From Lachnospiraceae bacterium (GTDB taxonomy: Bacteria; Bacillota; Clostridia; Lachnospirales; Lachnospiraceae): a stretch of DNA of 5,443 bases. Positions 1 to 5,377 of the stretch are shown here, in pieces (within the stretch, counting starts at the first letter, position 1; every line of letters begins with the position of its first letter). The stretch covers positions 1 to 5,443 of the forward strand of contig JAAUZW010000044.1 in assembly GCA_014804385.1 (NCBI GenBank), in the 5' to 3' direction. The notes below the pieces were generated by a model. It was not told the origin of the DNA, ran no database searches, and was given only the letters and a program-made list of their open reading frames with translations. Position numbers and translations under genes: made by a program.

Positions 1-1
1 C

Positions 2-577
2 CAGGATGCGAACAGTAATATCGTGAAAGAGCTGGATGCGGATGAGATGCAGACGTTTCTGAAGGAACTGGATGTCGATCTGGATGATATGACGTGGGGA
101 GGGGGAAATAAAGGTGGTATAGATAATATAATTACGGATGGCTCTCATTTGGAGAATGGAAAGTTAAGAGCAAATGTCACATATAAAACAGGCGAGCATG
201 ACTATATTTATAAGACGAATGGAGATGGATTAATAGTAAAAGCGAGTACAGATAATTTGCAGTTAAAAACTCATGAAGGTCGGCTTAATCATAATCCTAA
301 TACTTATGGTAAAGAAGCAGGAGATCATGCGGGACACTTATTCGGTGATAGATTTGGTGGTTCTCCGGAATTGGATAATCTTGTGTCTCAAGCAAAAAAT
401 GTAAATTTGAGTGAATATAAAGTAATTGAAAATCAATGGGCAAAGGCATTAGAAAATGGGCAAAAAGTTACTGTTGATATTAATATTAACTATGACGTAG
501 GAGGCATTCGGCCAATTTCATTTGATGTATCATATAAAATAGATGGTGTGCGTTATTTTCAAAAAATAAATAATTAA
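2..577 (+). CDS. C-terminal part of a polymorphic toxin with a DNA/RNA non-specific endonuclease domain (5' end outside window)
   Basis: The reading frame is open to the left edge, so the GTG at 23 is an internal codon and this is the tail of a larger protein. A short acidic linker (about codons 8-28) is followed by a Gly-rich hinge, then an endonuclease domain. Its core at about 317-420 reads DHAGHLFGDRFGG, then an Asn-Leu-Val-x-Gln segment, an Asn-x-Asn, and a Glu-Asn-x-Trp helix. It ends in RPISFDVSYKIDG near the C-terminus. This order is typical of Endonuclease_NS_2 (a beta-beta-alpha metal nuclease); the His codon at 335-337 is the expected catalytic base. In this family such domains are toxin warheads on secreted LXG/YeeF-like or related polymorphic proteins that degrade nucleic acid in competitor cells. 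The immunity gene 16 bases downstream fits that role. The delivery domain is not visible, so the LXG assignment is inference. Confidence 0.85.
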   Translation, partial: QDANSNIVKELDADEMQTFLKELDVDLDDMTWGGGNKGGIDNIITDGSHLENGKLRANVTYKTGEHDYIYKTNGDGLIVKASTDNLQLKTHEGRLNHNPNTYGKEAGDHAGHLFGDRFGGSPELDNLVSQAKNVNLSEYKVIENQWAKALENGQKVTVDININYDVGGIRPISFDVSYKIDGVRYFQKINN

Positions 578-593
578 AAAGGAGAGTAGAGAA

Positions 594-1010
594 ATGAATA
601 AAGTATTTGAAGATGAGTTTATGGATTTGCAGTCAGGATTAATATCACTATGTATAGAAGTAGTGAGACAAAAAATCAGCAAAGTTTATGCATATTGCTC
701 TAATGAAAAGAAGAGTAAAATGTTTAATGCTTTTTTCGATGTGAATGGAGAAATAAAAACATTAGACCAACTAGGAGTACCGGATGAGTTAGCGTTTCAA
801 TTTTTGAAGATTGGTACAGAAGATTTAGAAAAAGTAGATGATATTTGTACAAAACATAATATGCCGATTCCAACTGAGATGAAATTGTATTATGAAGTAG
901 AATCAGGGAAGTTTGATGCAGAATACAAATATGAAGAGGTGTGCTCAGCAAAAACCGGAAAGAATGCGGGAGAAGTATTTATAGAATGGGTTTCAGAAAT
1001 AAGGGGATAA
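594..1010 (+). CDS. YezG/DUF600-type immunity protein for the upstream nuclease toxin
   Basis: This is a 138-residue cytoplasmic protein with no signal peptide or membrane segment. It starts at an ATG 9 bases after a strong AAAGGAG, and 16 bases after the toxin stop, so the two genes are co-transcribed. The N-terminal half carries a KVYAYCSNEKKS strand; the C-terminal part carries PTEMKLYYEVESGKFDAEYKYE-like sequence (about residues 93-114). That 'P-T-E-x-K-L-x-Y-x-V-x-(S/T)-G-K-F-x-A-x-Y-x-Y-E' pattern is characteristic of the DUF600/YezG immunity family. B. subtilis YezG protects against the YeeF nuclease. The predicted job is to bind and block the endonuclease domain encoded just upstream, protecting the producer and its kin. 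The family call is by remembered pattern, not by a profile search. Length is close to that usual for the family. Confidence 0.78.
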   Translation: MNKVFEDEFMDLQSGLISLCIEVVRQKISKVYAYCSNEKKSKMFNAFFDVNGEIKTLDQLGVPDELAFQFLKIGTEDLEKVDDICTKHNMPIPTEMKLYYEVESGKFDAEYKYEEVCSAKTGKNAGEVFIEWVSEIRG

Positions 1011-1061
1011 AGTTTTGTAACATATTTTTGTAATAAAATCGGCATAGATTAAGGTTGTTGC

Positions 1062-1089
1062 TTGAAAAAATATTTTAGTTTCATAGGAT
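1062..1089 (+). promoter_or_regulatory. Candidate sigma-A promoter for the regulator operon
   Basis: TTGAAA (1062-1067) and TAGGAT (1084-1089) are separated by 16 bases. Each box matches four of six consensus positions or better. If used, the transcript would carry the long hairpin at 1098-1171 in its leader, which would make that hairpin an attenuator and not only a terminator for the toxin operon. A second, poorer option is the TATAAA at 1179-1184, which lacks a good -35 box. The choice cannot be made from sequence alone. Confidence 0.3.
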
Positions 1090-1097
1090 TAAGTTGG

Positions 1098-1171
1098 GAA
1101 GAAAGAAAATCAATCGGCGGTATTACTCAGACCAAAAAGGTCGTGAAATATCGTCGATTTTTCTATTCTTC
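1098..1171 (+). terminator. Long imperfect hairpin with T-run, probable terminator of the toxin/immunity operon
   Basis: The inner hairpin is GACC (1130-1133), loop AAAAA, GGTC (1139-1142). Below it, after small mismatches, CGGCGGTATT (1115-1124) pairs with AATATCGTCG (1147-1156) using two G-T wobbles. This is followed at once by ATTTTTCT (1157-1164), the layout of an intrinsic terminator. The pairing then continues outward: GAAGAA at 1098-1103 pairs with TTCTTC at 1166-1171. It is unusually long (74 bases) for a simple terminator. It lies 88 bases after the immunity stop codon and before the regulator gene. Confidence 0.6.
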
Positions 1172-1181
1172 AAATTTTTAT

Positions 1182-1268
1182 AAAATAGGTCAAAATCGGT
1201 GCATAATAGGTAAATAATATGGCTTAAAATAGGTAAAAAGAATCAATGTTCAAAGGGAAATTACCTAT
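1182..1268 (+). repeat. Cluster of ATAGGT repeats, candidate operator in the regulator-operon leader
   Basis: AAAATAGGT occurs at 1182-1190 and 1226-1234. Variants AAAATCGGT at 1192-1200 and ATAATAGGT at 1203-1211 lie between, with a weaker ATAATATGG at 1214-1222. Start-to-start distances are 10, 11, 11 and 12 bases, about one helical turn each. The last copy also forms an inverted pair: ATAGGTAA (1229-1236) with TTACCTAT (1261-1268), 24 bases apart and reaching the start codon at 1267. The array could bind the double-HTH protein encoded immediately downstream (autoregulation) or the LytTR response regulator. The pairs 21 and 23 bases apart resemble LytTR direct-repeat pitch, though the bases do not match the AgrA consensus. 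Confidence 0.5.
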
Positions 1269-1941
1269 GTGTATAAGCTATAATGATGTACTGAAAAGAT
1301 TGATAGAAGAACGGAATCGTATGGCTTGGTCGCAGAAGGAAATGAGTCAACACATCCATATGAATCAGAGCAATTACAGTAAAGTTGAACTTGGTTTACG
1401 ACGGCTCAGTTATTATGAAGTAAAGCATCTGTATGAAGTGGGAGTTGATGTTTACTATATTTATACCGGACAGAGAAGCAACGGACGGTATTCGGATTTC
1501 CTTATTCAATGCAGCTATGCGGAGCTGCTGTGTTTTCTGAATGTCCTCTATTCGATTGCACTGATGCGTAATCAGAAAGAAACGTCAGATAAATGGGAAG
1601 AGATACTTGCAAGGTTAAAGTATTTTTCTCTGAAAGAGAAGAATCAGCAATTTAACAATATTTTTCTGCTGTTAAGGCATTCTATGGGATGGCAGCAAAA
1701 GAAGATGGCGGAAAAGTTGGGTGTGGACATTAAGAAATTGCGGGATTTAGAGAATGGCAGGAAACTGCCTGACAGTGAACTTTTGAGCCGGTTATATGAG
1801 CGCTTTCATGTTTCTCCGGCTATTGTATTAGAGAATAAGAAGGGCTTGGAGAGTGAAATAGCCGTTTCTCTGGAGAAAATGAGTATGGAGGATGAACAGC
1901 AGATATTTGAAATTCTTACTTTATTGCATAGTATGAATTAG
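1267..1941 (+). CDS. Transcriptional regulator with two XRE-type helix-turn-helix domains
   Basis: This is a soluble protein of 224 residues from the ATG at 1267. An in-frame ATG at 1246 would add seven residues. The start at 1267 is preferred because AAAGGG ends 9 bases before it, whereas 1246 has only a poor purine run. The first HTH (about residues 8-65) contains WSQKEMSQHIHMNQSNYSKVE, a standard Cro/C1-type helix 2-turn-helix 3. After a helical linker, a second HTH (about 133-186) contains GWQQKKMAEKLGV and then KKLRDLENGRKLP. Two XRE domains in one chain suggest binding to paired or asymmetric half-sites. It heads an operon, with the response-regulator start only 25 bases after its stop. 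This suggests it tunes expression of the adjacent agr-type genes, probably through the ATAGGT cluster in its own leader. Target and ligand are unknown. Confidence 0.82.
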   Translation: MCISYNDVLKRLIEERNRMAWSQKEMSQHIHMNQSNYSKVELGLRRLSYYEVKHLYEVGVDVYYIYTGQRSNGRYSDFLIQCSYAELLCFLNVLYSIALMRNQKETSDKWEEILARLKYFSLKEKNQQFNNIFLLLRHSMGWQQKKMAEKLGVDIKKLRDLENGRKLPDSELLSRLYERFHVSPAIVLENKKGLESEIAVSLEKMSMEDEQQIFEILTLLHSMN

Positions 1942-1966
1942 TTCTTGTGATCAGGAGAGATTTTTA

Positions 1967-2689
1967 TTGAGAAAAATACTTATTTTGGAAGATAATTTAG
2001 CAGCACTGAAGCATCTGACAGGTATCATCAGGGAATTAGATATGAAGAATGAGGTGTATTGTTTTGGGAATCTTAAAGATGCCTATCAGTGTGCTATAGA
2101 GAGAACAATTGATTTATTTCTGATAGATATTATTCTGGATACAAGCCATCCGGGAGATGTTTCAGGGTTAAAATTTGCTGAAAATATCCGAGAGATGGAG
2201 TCTTATCGTTTTGTGCCGATTATTTTCATCACTTCGTTGGAAGATTCCAAATTGTACACATATGAGAAACTGCATTGTTATAGTTTTATTGAAAAACCCT
2301 TTGATGAGGAAACGGTGAAACAATCTGTGGAGCAATGCCTGAAATTCCCGGAAAGCAGTAAGGGAAGCAAAACTCTGTTTTTCCGTAAAGAGGGGATTAT
2401 TCTGGCGGTTGAACGGGAAGATATCACTTATGCGGAGAGCAGTGAGCATATCATGCACATATATACCAGACAAGGGGATGTGTTGAAAATACCTTATATT
2501 ACTTTGAAAAAGCTTTTGGAGGAGGTTGATAGTCCTGATTTTATCCAGTGCAGCCGAAATACAATCATAAATAGGAGTTATATTCAGAATGTGGACATAC
2601 CCAATCGGATGATCCGTCTAAAGGGTAGCAGTGGCATGGTTGAAATTGGCGTTATGTTCAAAAAACATATGAAGGAATGTTTTCAATAA
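1967..2689 (+). CDS. AgrA-like response regulator (REC-LytTR)
   Basis: A 240-residue cytoplasmic two-component regulator. The start is a TTG at 1967 supported by AGGAGAG 8 bases upstream; no ATG fits the conserved N-terminus RKILILEDN. The receiver domain (about 1-125) has the acidic pair Glu8-Asp9, phospho-acceptor Asp54 in LFLIDIILD, Thr89/Ser90 after strand 4, and Lys110-Pro111. A LytTR DNA-binding domain (about 133-238) follows, with the typical LytTR segment FIQCSRNTIINRSYIQNV. AgrA, FsrA and VirR family members have this architecture and bind tandem 9-bp direct repeats. It lies between the double-HTH gene and the GHKL kinase in one operon, so the kinase is almost certainly its phosphodonor. 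By analogy it should control agrBD and other density-dependent genes. A low-conservation insertion (TSHPGDVSG) follows Asp54. Confidence 0.9.
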   Translation: MRKILILEDNLAALKHLTGIIRELDMKNEVYCFGNLKDAYQCAIERTIDLFLIDIILDTSHPGDVSGLKFAENIREMESYRFVPIIFITSLEDSKLYTYEKLHCYSFIEKPFDEETVKQSVEQCLKFPESSKGSKTLFFRKEGIILAVEREDITYAESSEHIMHIYTRQGDVLKIPYITLKKLLEEVDSPDFIQCSRNTIINRSYIQNVDIPNRMIRLKGSSGMVEIGVMFKKHMKECFQ

Positions 2690-2691
2690 GT

Positions 2692-3960
2692 ATGTTGGTA
2701 CATATTGCACTGATTGAGGAAATTTTGACGACGATTGTTTGTATTTATTGCATTTATGGTGAAAGGTTTAGACTGGATAGGAAAACGCTGGGAGCGTTTT
2801 CCTGTGTATTAGTCATATTAGAAATTATCAATGGTAATCATTTGAATGGAATCTATTCTTTTTTGGTTTATATGATTTTATTTGTGTATTGTAAAGCCAG
2901 ATTTAAGAGTTCGATCACTGATACGATAATAAGTTTAGTATTATGTATGGTGCTTGTGACCGCTACACAGTCTATGTGTGGTCTTTTTGTAAATGTGTTG
3001 CAGATAGACGCTGTTTATACAAGTTACGTTGTGATCAATATGATGTCCCTGACAGTCTTTATTCTGCTTCTTTCTAAAAATGGGCTATATCGTTTGAAAA
3101 AGAGTATGTGCCAACATAGCAAATTTGTTATTATGCTATTAATCTTTATATGTATGACGGCGATGATGATTTTATTACAGGGGAAGTGGTTCAAAGAAGT
3201 GTACATGCAGTATTTCTTACTTGCGATTCCTGCGATCATAATGTTGTTATATGTAATTTTTAAATGGGATGCGGCTCAGAGCGAAGCAGAAAGAATGAAA
3301 GAGCGGCTTTATGCAATAGAGGGAAATAAGAAAAACTATGAAAATCTACTAATTAAGGTGAGATTACGACAACATGCGTTAAAGAACCATATGGAAGCAA
3401 TCTCATCTTTTCATTATTCCTATAAAACATCTGAAAAACTTGTGCAGACAGAGGAAGATTATTGCAATCAATTACAGAAAGAGAATAAATATAATGATTT
3501 ATTGCTGATAGGCGATGAGGTTTTGACAGGATATTTGTGTGGCAAGTTTCAGGCGGCGGAGGATGACGGAATAGGAATTGACTATAGGATAACAGTAGAG
3601 ATCAGTCAATGTAAAGTGCCGATATATCATGTGATCGAAATGTTGGGGATATTATTTGACAATGCTATGGAAGCGCTAAATGACATGGTCAGAAAAGAAA
3701 TTTTCTTTGCAGTCTGTGAAACGGATGATAAATATGAGTTTCTGATTAGGAATCCCTTTCCGTATGTCCCCTATGATGAAATTGAAGAATGGTTCCGTTA
3801 TGAAAAAAGTGGAAAAGGAAGCGGGAGAGGACTGGGACTGTATCATTTAAAATGCCTGTGTAAGGAATGGAATTGTGATATTGGCTGCAGAAACATGGTG
3901 ATAAATAAAGAGAATTGGATTGCTTTTTCTTTAAGAATGGGAAAGGCGGATAGCATATAA
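2692..3960 (+). CDS. AgrC-like membrane sensor histidine kinase (GHKL family)
   Basis: 422 residues from ATG 2692; the in-frame ATG at 2677 would give 427. The only Shine-Dalgarno-like site, GAAGGA (2671-2676), touches 2677 with no spacer and is 15 bases from 2692. Position 2692 lies 2 bases after the upstream stop, which fits translational coupling, so the start is uncertain. Numbered from 2677: six or seven membrane segments fill about 7-196, followed by a coiled helix. The phospho-acceptor motif is RQHALKNH with His233. A GHKL ATPase domain follows, with the N box LFDNAMEA (Asn329) and the G box SGKGSGRGLGL (379-388). Agr-type kinases of this layout sense cyclic peptides through the membrane domain and phosphorylate a LytTR regulator, here the preceding gene. 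The residue after the His is Ala instead of the usual Asp/Glu. The stop codon lies inside the terminator loop. Confidence 0.88.
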   Translation: MLVHIALIEEILTTIVCIYCIYGERFRLDRKTLGAFSCVLVILEIINGNHLNGIYSFLVYMILFVYCKARFKSSITDTIISLVLCMVLVTATQSMCGLFVNVLQIDAVYTSYVVINMMSLTVFILLLSKNGLYRLKKSMCQHSKFVIMLLIFICMTAMMILLQGKWFKEVYMQYFLLAIPAIIMLLYVIFKWDAAQSEAERMKERLYAIEGNKKNYENLLIKVRLRQHALKNHMEAISSFHYSYKTSEKLVQTEEDYCNQLQKENKYNDLLLIGDEVLTGYLCGKFQAAEDDGIGIDYRITVEISQCKVPIYHVIEMLGILFDNAMEALNDMVRKEIFFAVCETDDKYEFLIRNPFPYVPYDEIEEWFRYEKSGKGSGRGLGLYHLKCLCKEWNCDIGCRNMVINKENWIAFSLRMGKADSI

Positions 3961-3977
3961 AATGTTATCCGTCTTTT
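3942..3977 (+). terminator. Strong intrinsic terminator overlapping the kinase stop codon, between convergent operons
   Basis: AAAGGCGGATAGCAT (3942-3956) pairs along 15 positions with ATGTTATCCGTCTTT (3962-3976), with two G-T wobbles. The loop is ATAAA, which contains the kinase TAA, and the stem is followed by TTTT. The same stem read on the opposite strand ends in CCTTTCCC, a shorter T-run. It may therefore also stop transcripts from agrBD, which end at 3992, though less efficiently. Only 31 bases separate the two convergent genes. Confidence 0.85.
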
Positions 3978-3991
3978 AAGTTGTCAAAAAT

Positions 3992-4108
3992 TTAAGCATC
4001 TTGTTCTTCGCTTGGATAAGGATATTCTCCATAGAGAAAGATGCTAACGATGTCGATATGCAAAATCAATGAAAATGCTGCACATGCACAGAGAAATTTT
4101 CTTATCAT
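3992..4108 (-). CDS. agrD: AgrD-like cyclic autoinducer precursor with serine at the ring position
   Basis: A 38-residue peptide starting at the ATG at 4108, which overlaps the agrB stop as ATGA. A near-perfect Shine-Dalgarno (AAAGGAGGAG, about 4129-4120, inside the agrB end) precedes it. Layout: a basic, hydrophobic N-terminal helix (about 1-20), a core, and an acidic tail. The core and tail read DIVSIFLYGEYPYPSEE. Placed against S. aureus AgrD (STCDFIM then DEVEVPKEL), Ser22 falls on the ring-forming Cys. Tyr26 falls on the residue AgrB cleaves after, and GEYPYPSEE matches the conserved acidic/Pro recognition tail. The predicted signal is a five-residue Ser22-Tyr26 lactone with a short N-terminal tail. 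Ser-lactone autoinducers are known (S. intermedius agr, E. faecalis GBAP) but uncommon. Cys7 and Cys9 lie in the leader helix, far from the cleavage site. Ring size and N-terminal trimming are inferred. Confidence 0.85.
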   Translation of the reverse strand: MIRKFLCACAAFSLILHIDIVSIFLYGEYPYPSEEQDA

Positions 4109-4665
4109 CTTACAGGCTCTCCTCCTTTCGTTTGTATTTTTGCAATGATCAGCTGAAGCGAATGTAACGTAATAACCCAGAAACCAACACAGAGATAGGG
4201 ATTGTTTTCTGGCATTACACATAAAACTAAAGTATAGAGAAGAATAAATGCGGTTACAAGTCTTTTATATTGTGTAAAGTGTCTTTTGCATGCCTCAGGA
4301 CGGTATATGGACGTGATCGGCCCGATACTATTGCAGATCAGAACACTGAGCAATAACAAAATAACCTGTAAATAAAGCGCAATAGAAATATTGGGCAGGA
4401 CATAGATTGAAAGCCCCAGATAAAGCGTAGAGGCCAATAAACACTTTAAATACGTATAAAAATGAAGACCACCCATTAAGCTTCTTAGAACAATCATGAC
4501 AAAAAGCGCAAAAATATAGAGCGGCAACTTTCCATGAAATAAGAAGCCCATAATAAGGATTTTGCTCACTTCGGAAAAAATTGTTTTGAAAAGGAAAGCA
4601 ATCTGCGCTATTTGATAATTGCTGAGTTCATAAGTGTCTCTTAAATATATTTTTATCTGCCCCAT
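4105..4665 (-). CDS. agrB: AgrB-family membrane endopeptidase that processes AgrD
   Basis: A 186-residue polytopic membrane protein, near the family's usual 190-210. It has about five or six hydrophobic segments (for example 32-60, 78-90, 93-118, 136-151 and 157-175). The catalytic motif is RSLMGGLHFYTYLKC. His68 and Cys75 are seven residues apart, exactly as in the S. aureus pair His77/Cys84, with the conserved Arg-x3-Gly-Gly before the His. AgrB cleaves the C-terminal tail of AgrD through a Cys thioester and promotes ring closure. The start at 4665 has AAAGGGA about 11 bases upstream. The gene overlaps agrD by 4 bases, so the two are translationally coupled. It is transcribed toward the kinase operon, unlike S. 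aureus, where agrBDCA form one operon. An attacking Ser hydroxyl in AgrD would give an ester rather than a thioester ring. Confidence 0.93.
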   Translation of the reverse strand: MGQIKIYLRDTYELSNYQIAQIAFLFKTIFSEVSKILIMGFLFHGKLPLYIFALFVMIVLRSLMGGLHFYTYLKCLLASTLYLGLSIYVLPNISIALYLQVILLLLSVLICNSIGPITSIYRPEACKRHFTQYKRLVTAFILLYTLVLCVMPENNPYLCVGFWVITLHSLQLIIAKIQTKGGEPVR

Positions 4666-4797
4666 TATAAACCGTTCCCTTTTTTTGAATACAGAATAGC
4701 AAGAAGCATCGTGGAAAATGAAAAATTTAATTGAATGATATTTTTTCTCTTTTGAAATGGCATGAATATGAAAATTGAAGGAGAAAAGAGCATTTCA

Positions 4798-4852
4798 TGA
4801 AAAAAATATATGAATTGAGTGAAAAATATGTCGAATAGAAGAGAAATATGTA
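4798..4852. repeat. Three imperfect GAAAAATATG repeats between agrB and the divergent regulator
   Basis: GAAAAATATG at 4821-4830 and GAGAAATATG at 4841-4850 are exactly 20 bases apart. A looser copy, TGAAAAAAATATATG, is at 4798-4812. The spacing of two helical turns places them on one DNA face within the divergent promoter region. This is where a LytTR regulator of agrBD would be expected to bind. They do not match the staphylococcal AgrA box, and the base composition is very A-rich, so this may be chance. Confidence 0.3.
4805..4834 (-). promoter_or_regulatory. Candidate promoter of agrBD
   Basis: Read on the minus strand, TCGACA (4834-4829) and TATATT (4810-4805) are separated by 18 bases. 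Each box has one mismatch to consensus. Transcription would begin near 4798, giving a leader of about 130 bases before agrB. The -35 box contains TCGA and overlaps the -35 proposed for the divergent regulator promoter, so the two promoters would compete or be co-regulated. The A/T-rich surroundings make chance matches likely. Confidence 0.35.
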
Positions 4853-4856
4853 TACT
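4829..4856 (+). promoter_or_regulatory. Candidate promoter of the divergent XRE regulator
   Basis: A good -10 box, TATACT (4851-4856), lies 16 bases after a weak -35-like TGTCGA (4829-4834). Initiation would fall near 4862-4864, inside the left arm of the inverted repeat at 4859-4890. That is the usual place for a repressor operator. The -10 assignment is fairly good; the -35 is weak. Confidence 0.4.
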
Positions 4857-4858
4857 TG

Positions 4859-4890
4859 CATCTGTCAAAATGAAGGAATTTTGACAGATG
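4859..4890. promoter_or_regulatory. Perfect 13-bp inverted repeat, likely operator of the XRE regulator
   Basis: CATCTGTCAAAAT (4859-4871) and ATTTTGACAGATG (4878-4890) are exact reverse complements around the 6-base spacer GAAGGA. The right arm touches the GGAGG Shine-Dalgarno (4890-4894) of the gene at 4901. The size and symmetry suit a dimeric Cro/C1-type repressor, most simply the product of the adjacent gene acting on its own promoter. As RNA it would fold into a stable hairpin beside the ribosome binding site, so a translational role is an alternative. It has no T-run after it, so it is not a terminator. Confidence 0.7.
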
Positions 4891-4900
4891 GAGGTACAAG

Positions 4901-5224
4901 ATGGGGAATGTAGAAGCTGGAGAGCGCATTAGAGAATTGAGGGAAATGCAAAATTACACAAGGGAAGGTTTTGCCGAGAAAGTAGAGATTTCATCCAAAT
5001 TTCTGTATGAAATAGAAACAGGGAAGAAAGGTTTTTCGGCGGATACCTTATGCAGAATTTCACATGCGTTGTCTGTGAGCTGTGATTATATTATGTTTGG
5101 TGAGGAGCAAGGGCATCAAAGCGTACAAAAGATTGCCTGTGTATTGGAAGGACTGAAACCGCTACAGTTAAAGAAAATACTGGATATATTAAAAATATTT
5201 TGTGATATGTGTGATGTATTGTAA
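4901..5224 (+). CDS. Small XRE-family transcriptional regulator divergent from agrBD
   Basis: A 107-residue cytoplasmic protein. The ATG at 4901 follows GGAGG by 6 bases, so the start is secure. A single XRE/Cro-C1 helix-turn-helix covers about residues 7-67: GERIRELREMQNY, then a TREGFAEKVEISSKFLYEIETG helix-turn-helix, then DTLCRISHALSVSCDYIMFG. The remaining helical tail (about 75-107) has KPLQLKKILDILKIF and may serve in dimerisation or signal response. It sits on the other side of the agrBD promoter region, with a 13-bp perfect inverted repeat at its own predicted start site. The likely role is an autorepressor that may also affect agrBD. No effector can be read from the sequence, and a prophage-type regulator is possible, but no phage genes are nearby. 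Confidence 0.85.
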   Translation: MGNVEAGERIRELREMQNYTREGFAEKVEISSKFLYEIETGKKGFSADTLCRISHALSVSCDYIMFGEEQGHQSVQKIACVLEGLKPLQLKKILDILKIFCDMCDVL

Positions 5225-5340
5225 ATCTGGACAGACGAATGAATTGATCAGATCATGGAGGATAAACTGTAGGGATAGCAGATGGAGATAAAGAGAGTAA
5301 CAGAAGATTTTTCTGACCGGGGAATATGTACCTAATATGC

Positions 5341-5369
5341 TTGACAATTTGCATTTGTTTTGTTACCAT
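5341..5369 (+). promoter_or_regulatory. Candidate promoter reading toward the right edge
   Basis: A perfect -35 box TTGACA (5341-5346) is followed after 17 bases by TACCAT (5364-5369), which matches four of six -10 positions and is preceded by an extended -10 TGT (5361-5363). It would drive a gene mostly beyond the window. TGTTACC (5361-5367) is also repeated inverted as GGTAACA at 5425-5431. Confidence 0.4.
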
Positions 5370-5377
5370 TCCTATAG

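Noticed and set aside
724..951. Minus-strand frame opposite the immunity gene
   Set aside because: It is the antisense shadow of a well-supported gene, with no ribosome binding site or recognisable domain. The same applies to minus-strand frames at 2168-2473 and 3024-3239.
1182..1234. CRISPR-like array
   Set aside because: The repeated units are only 9 bases with 1-3 base gaps and vary between copies, so they are not repeats with unique spacers. No cas genes are present.
4082..4090. Cys7 or Cys9 of AgrD as the ring nucleophile
   Set aside because: They are in the N-terminal leader helix, 17-19 residues before the predicted cleavage point. Known Agr rings close over five or so residues; Ser22 is the only suitable nucleophile at the right distance from the GEYPYP tail.
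4109..4222. Upstream extension of the agrD frame to an ATG at 4222
   Set aside because: This stretch lies wholly within agrB in another frame. The ATG at 4108 has a near-perfect Shine-Dalgarno and ATGA coupling, giving an AgrD of normal size.
4665..4868. Minus-strand frame of 67 codons between agrB and the divergent regulator
   Set aside because: It is Phe/Ile-rich as expected from A/T-rich noncoding DNA, has no ribosome binding site before its ATG, and its start lies inside the palindrome and divergent promoter region. It matches no family I recognise.
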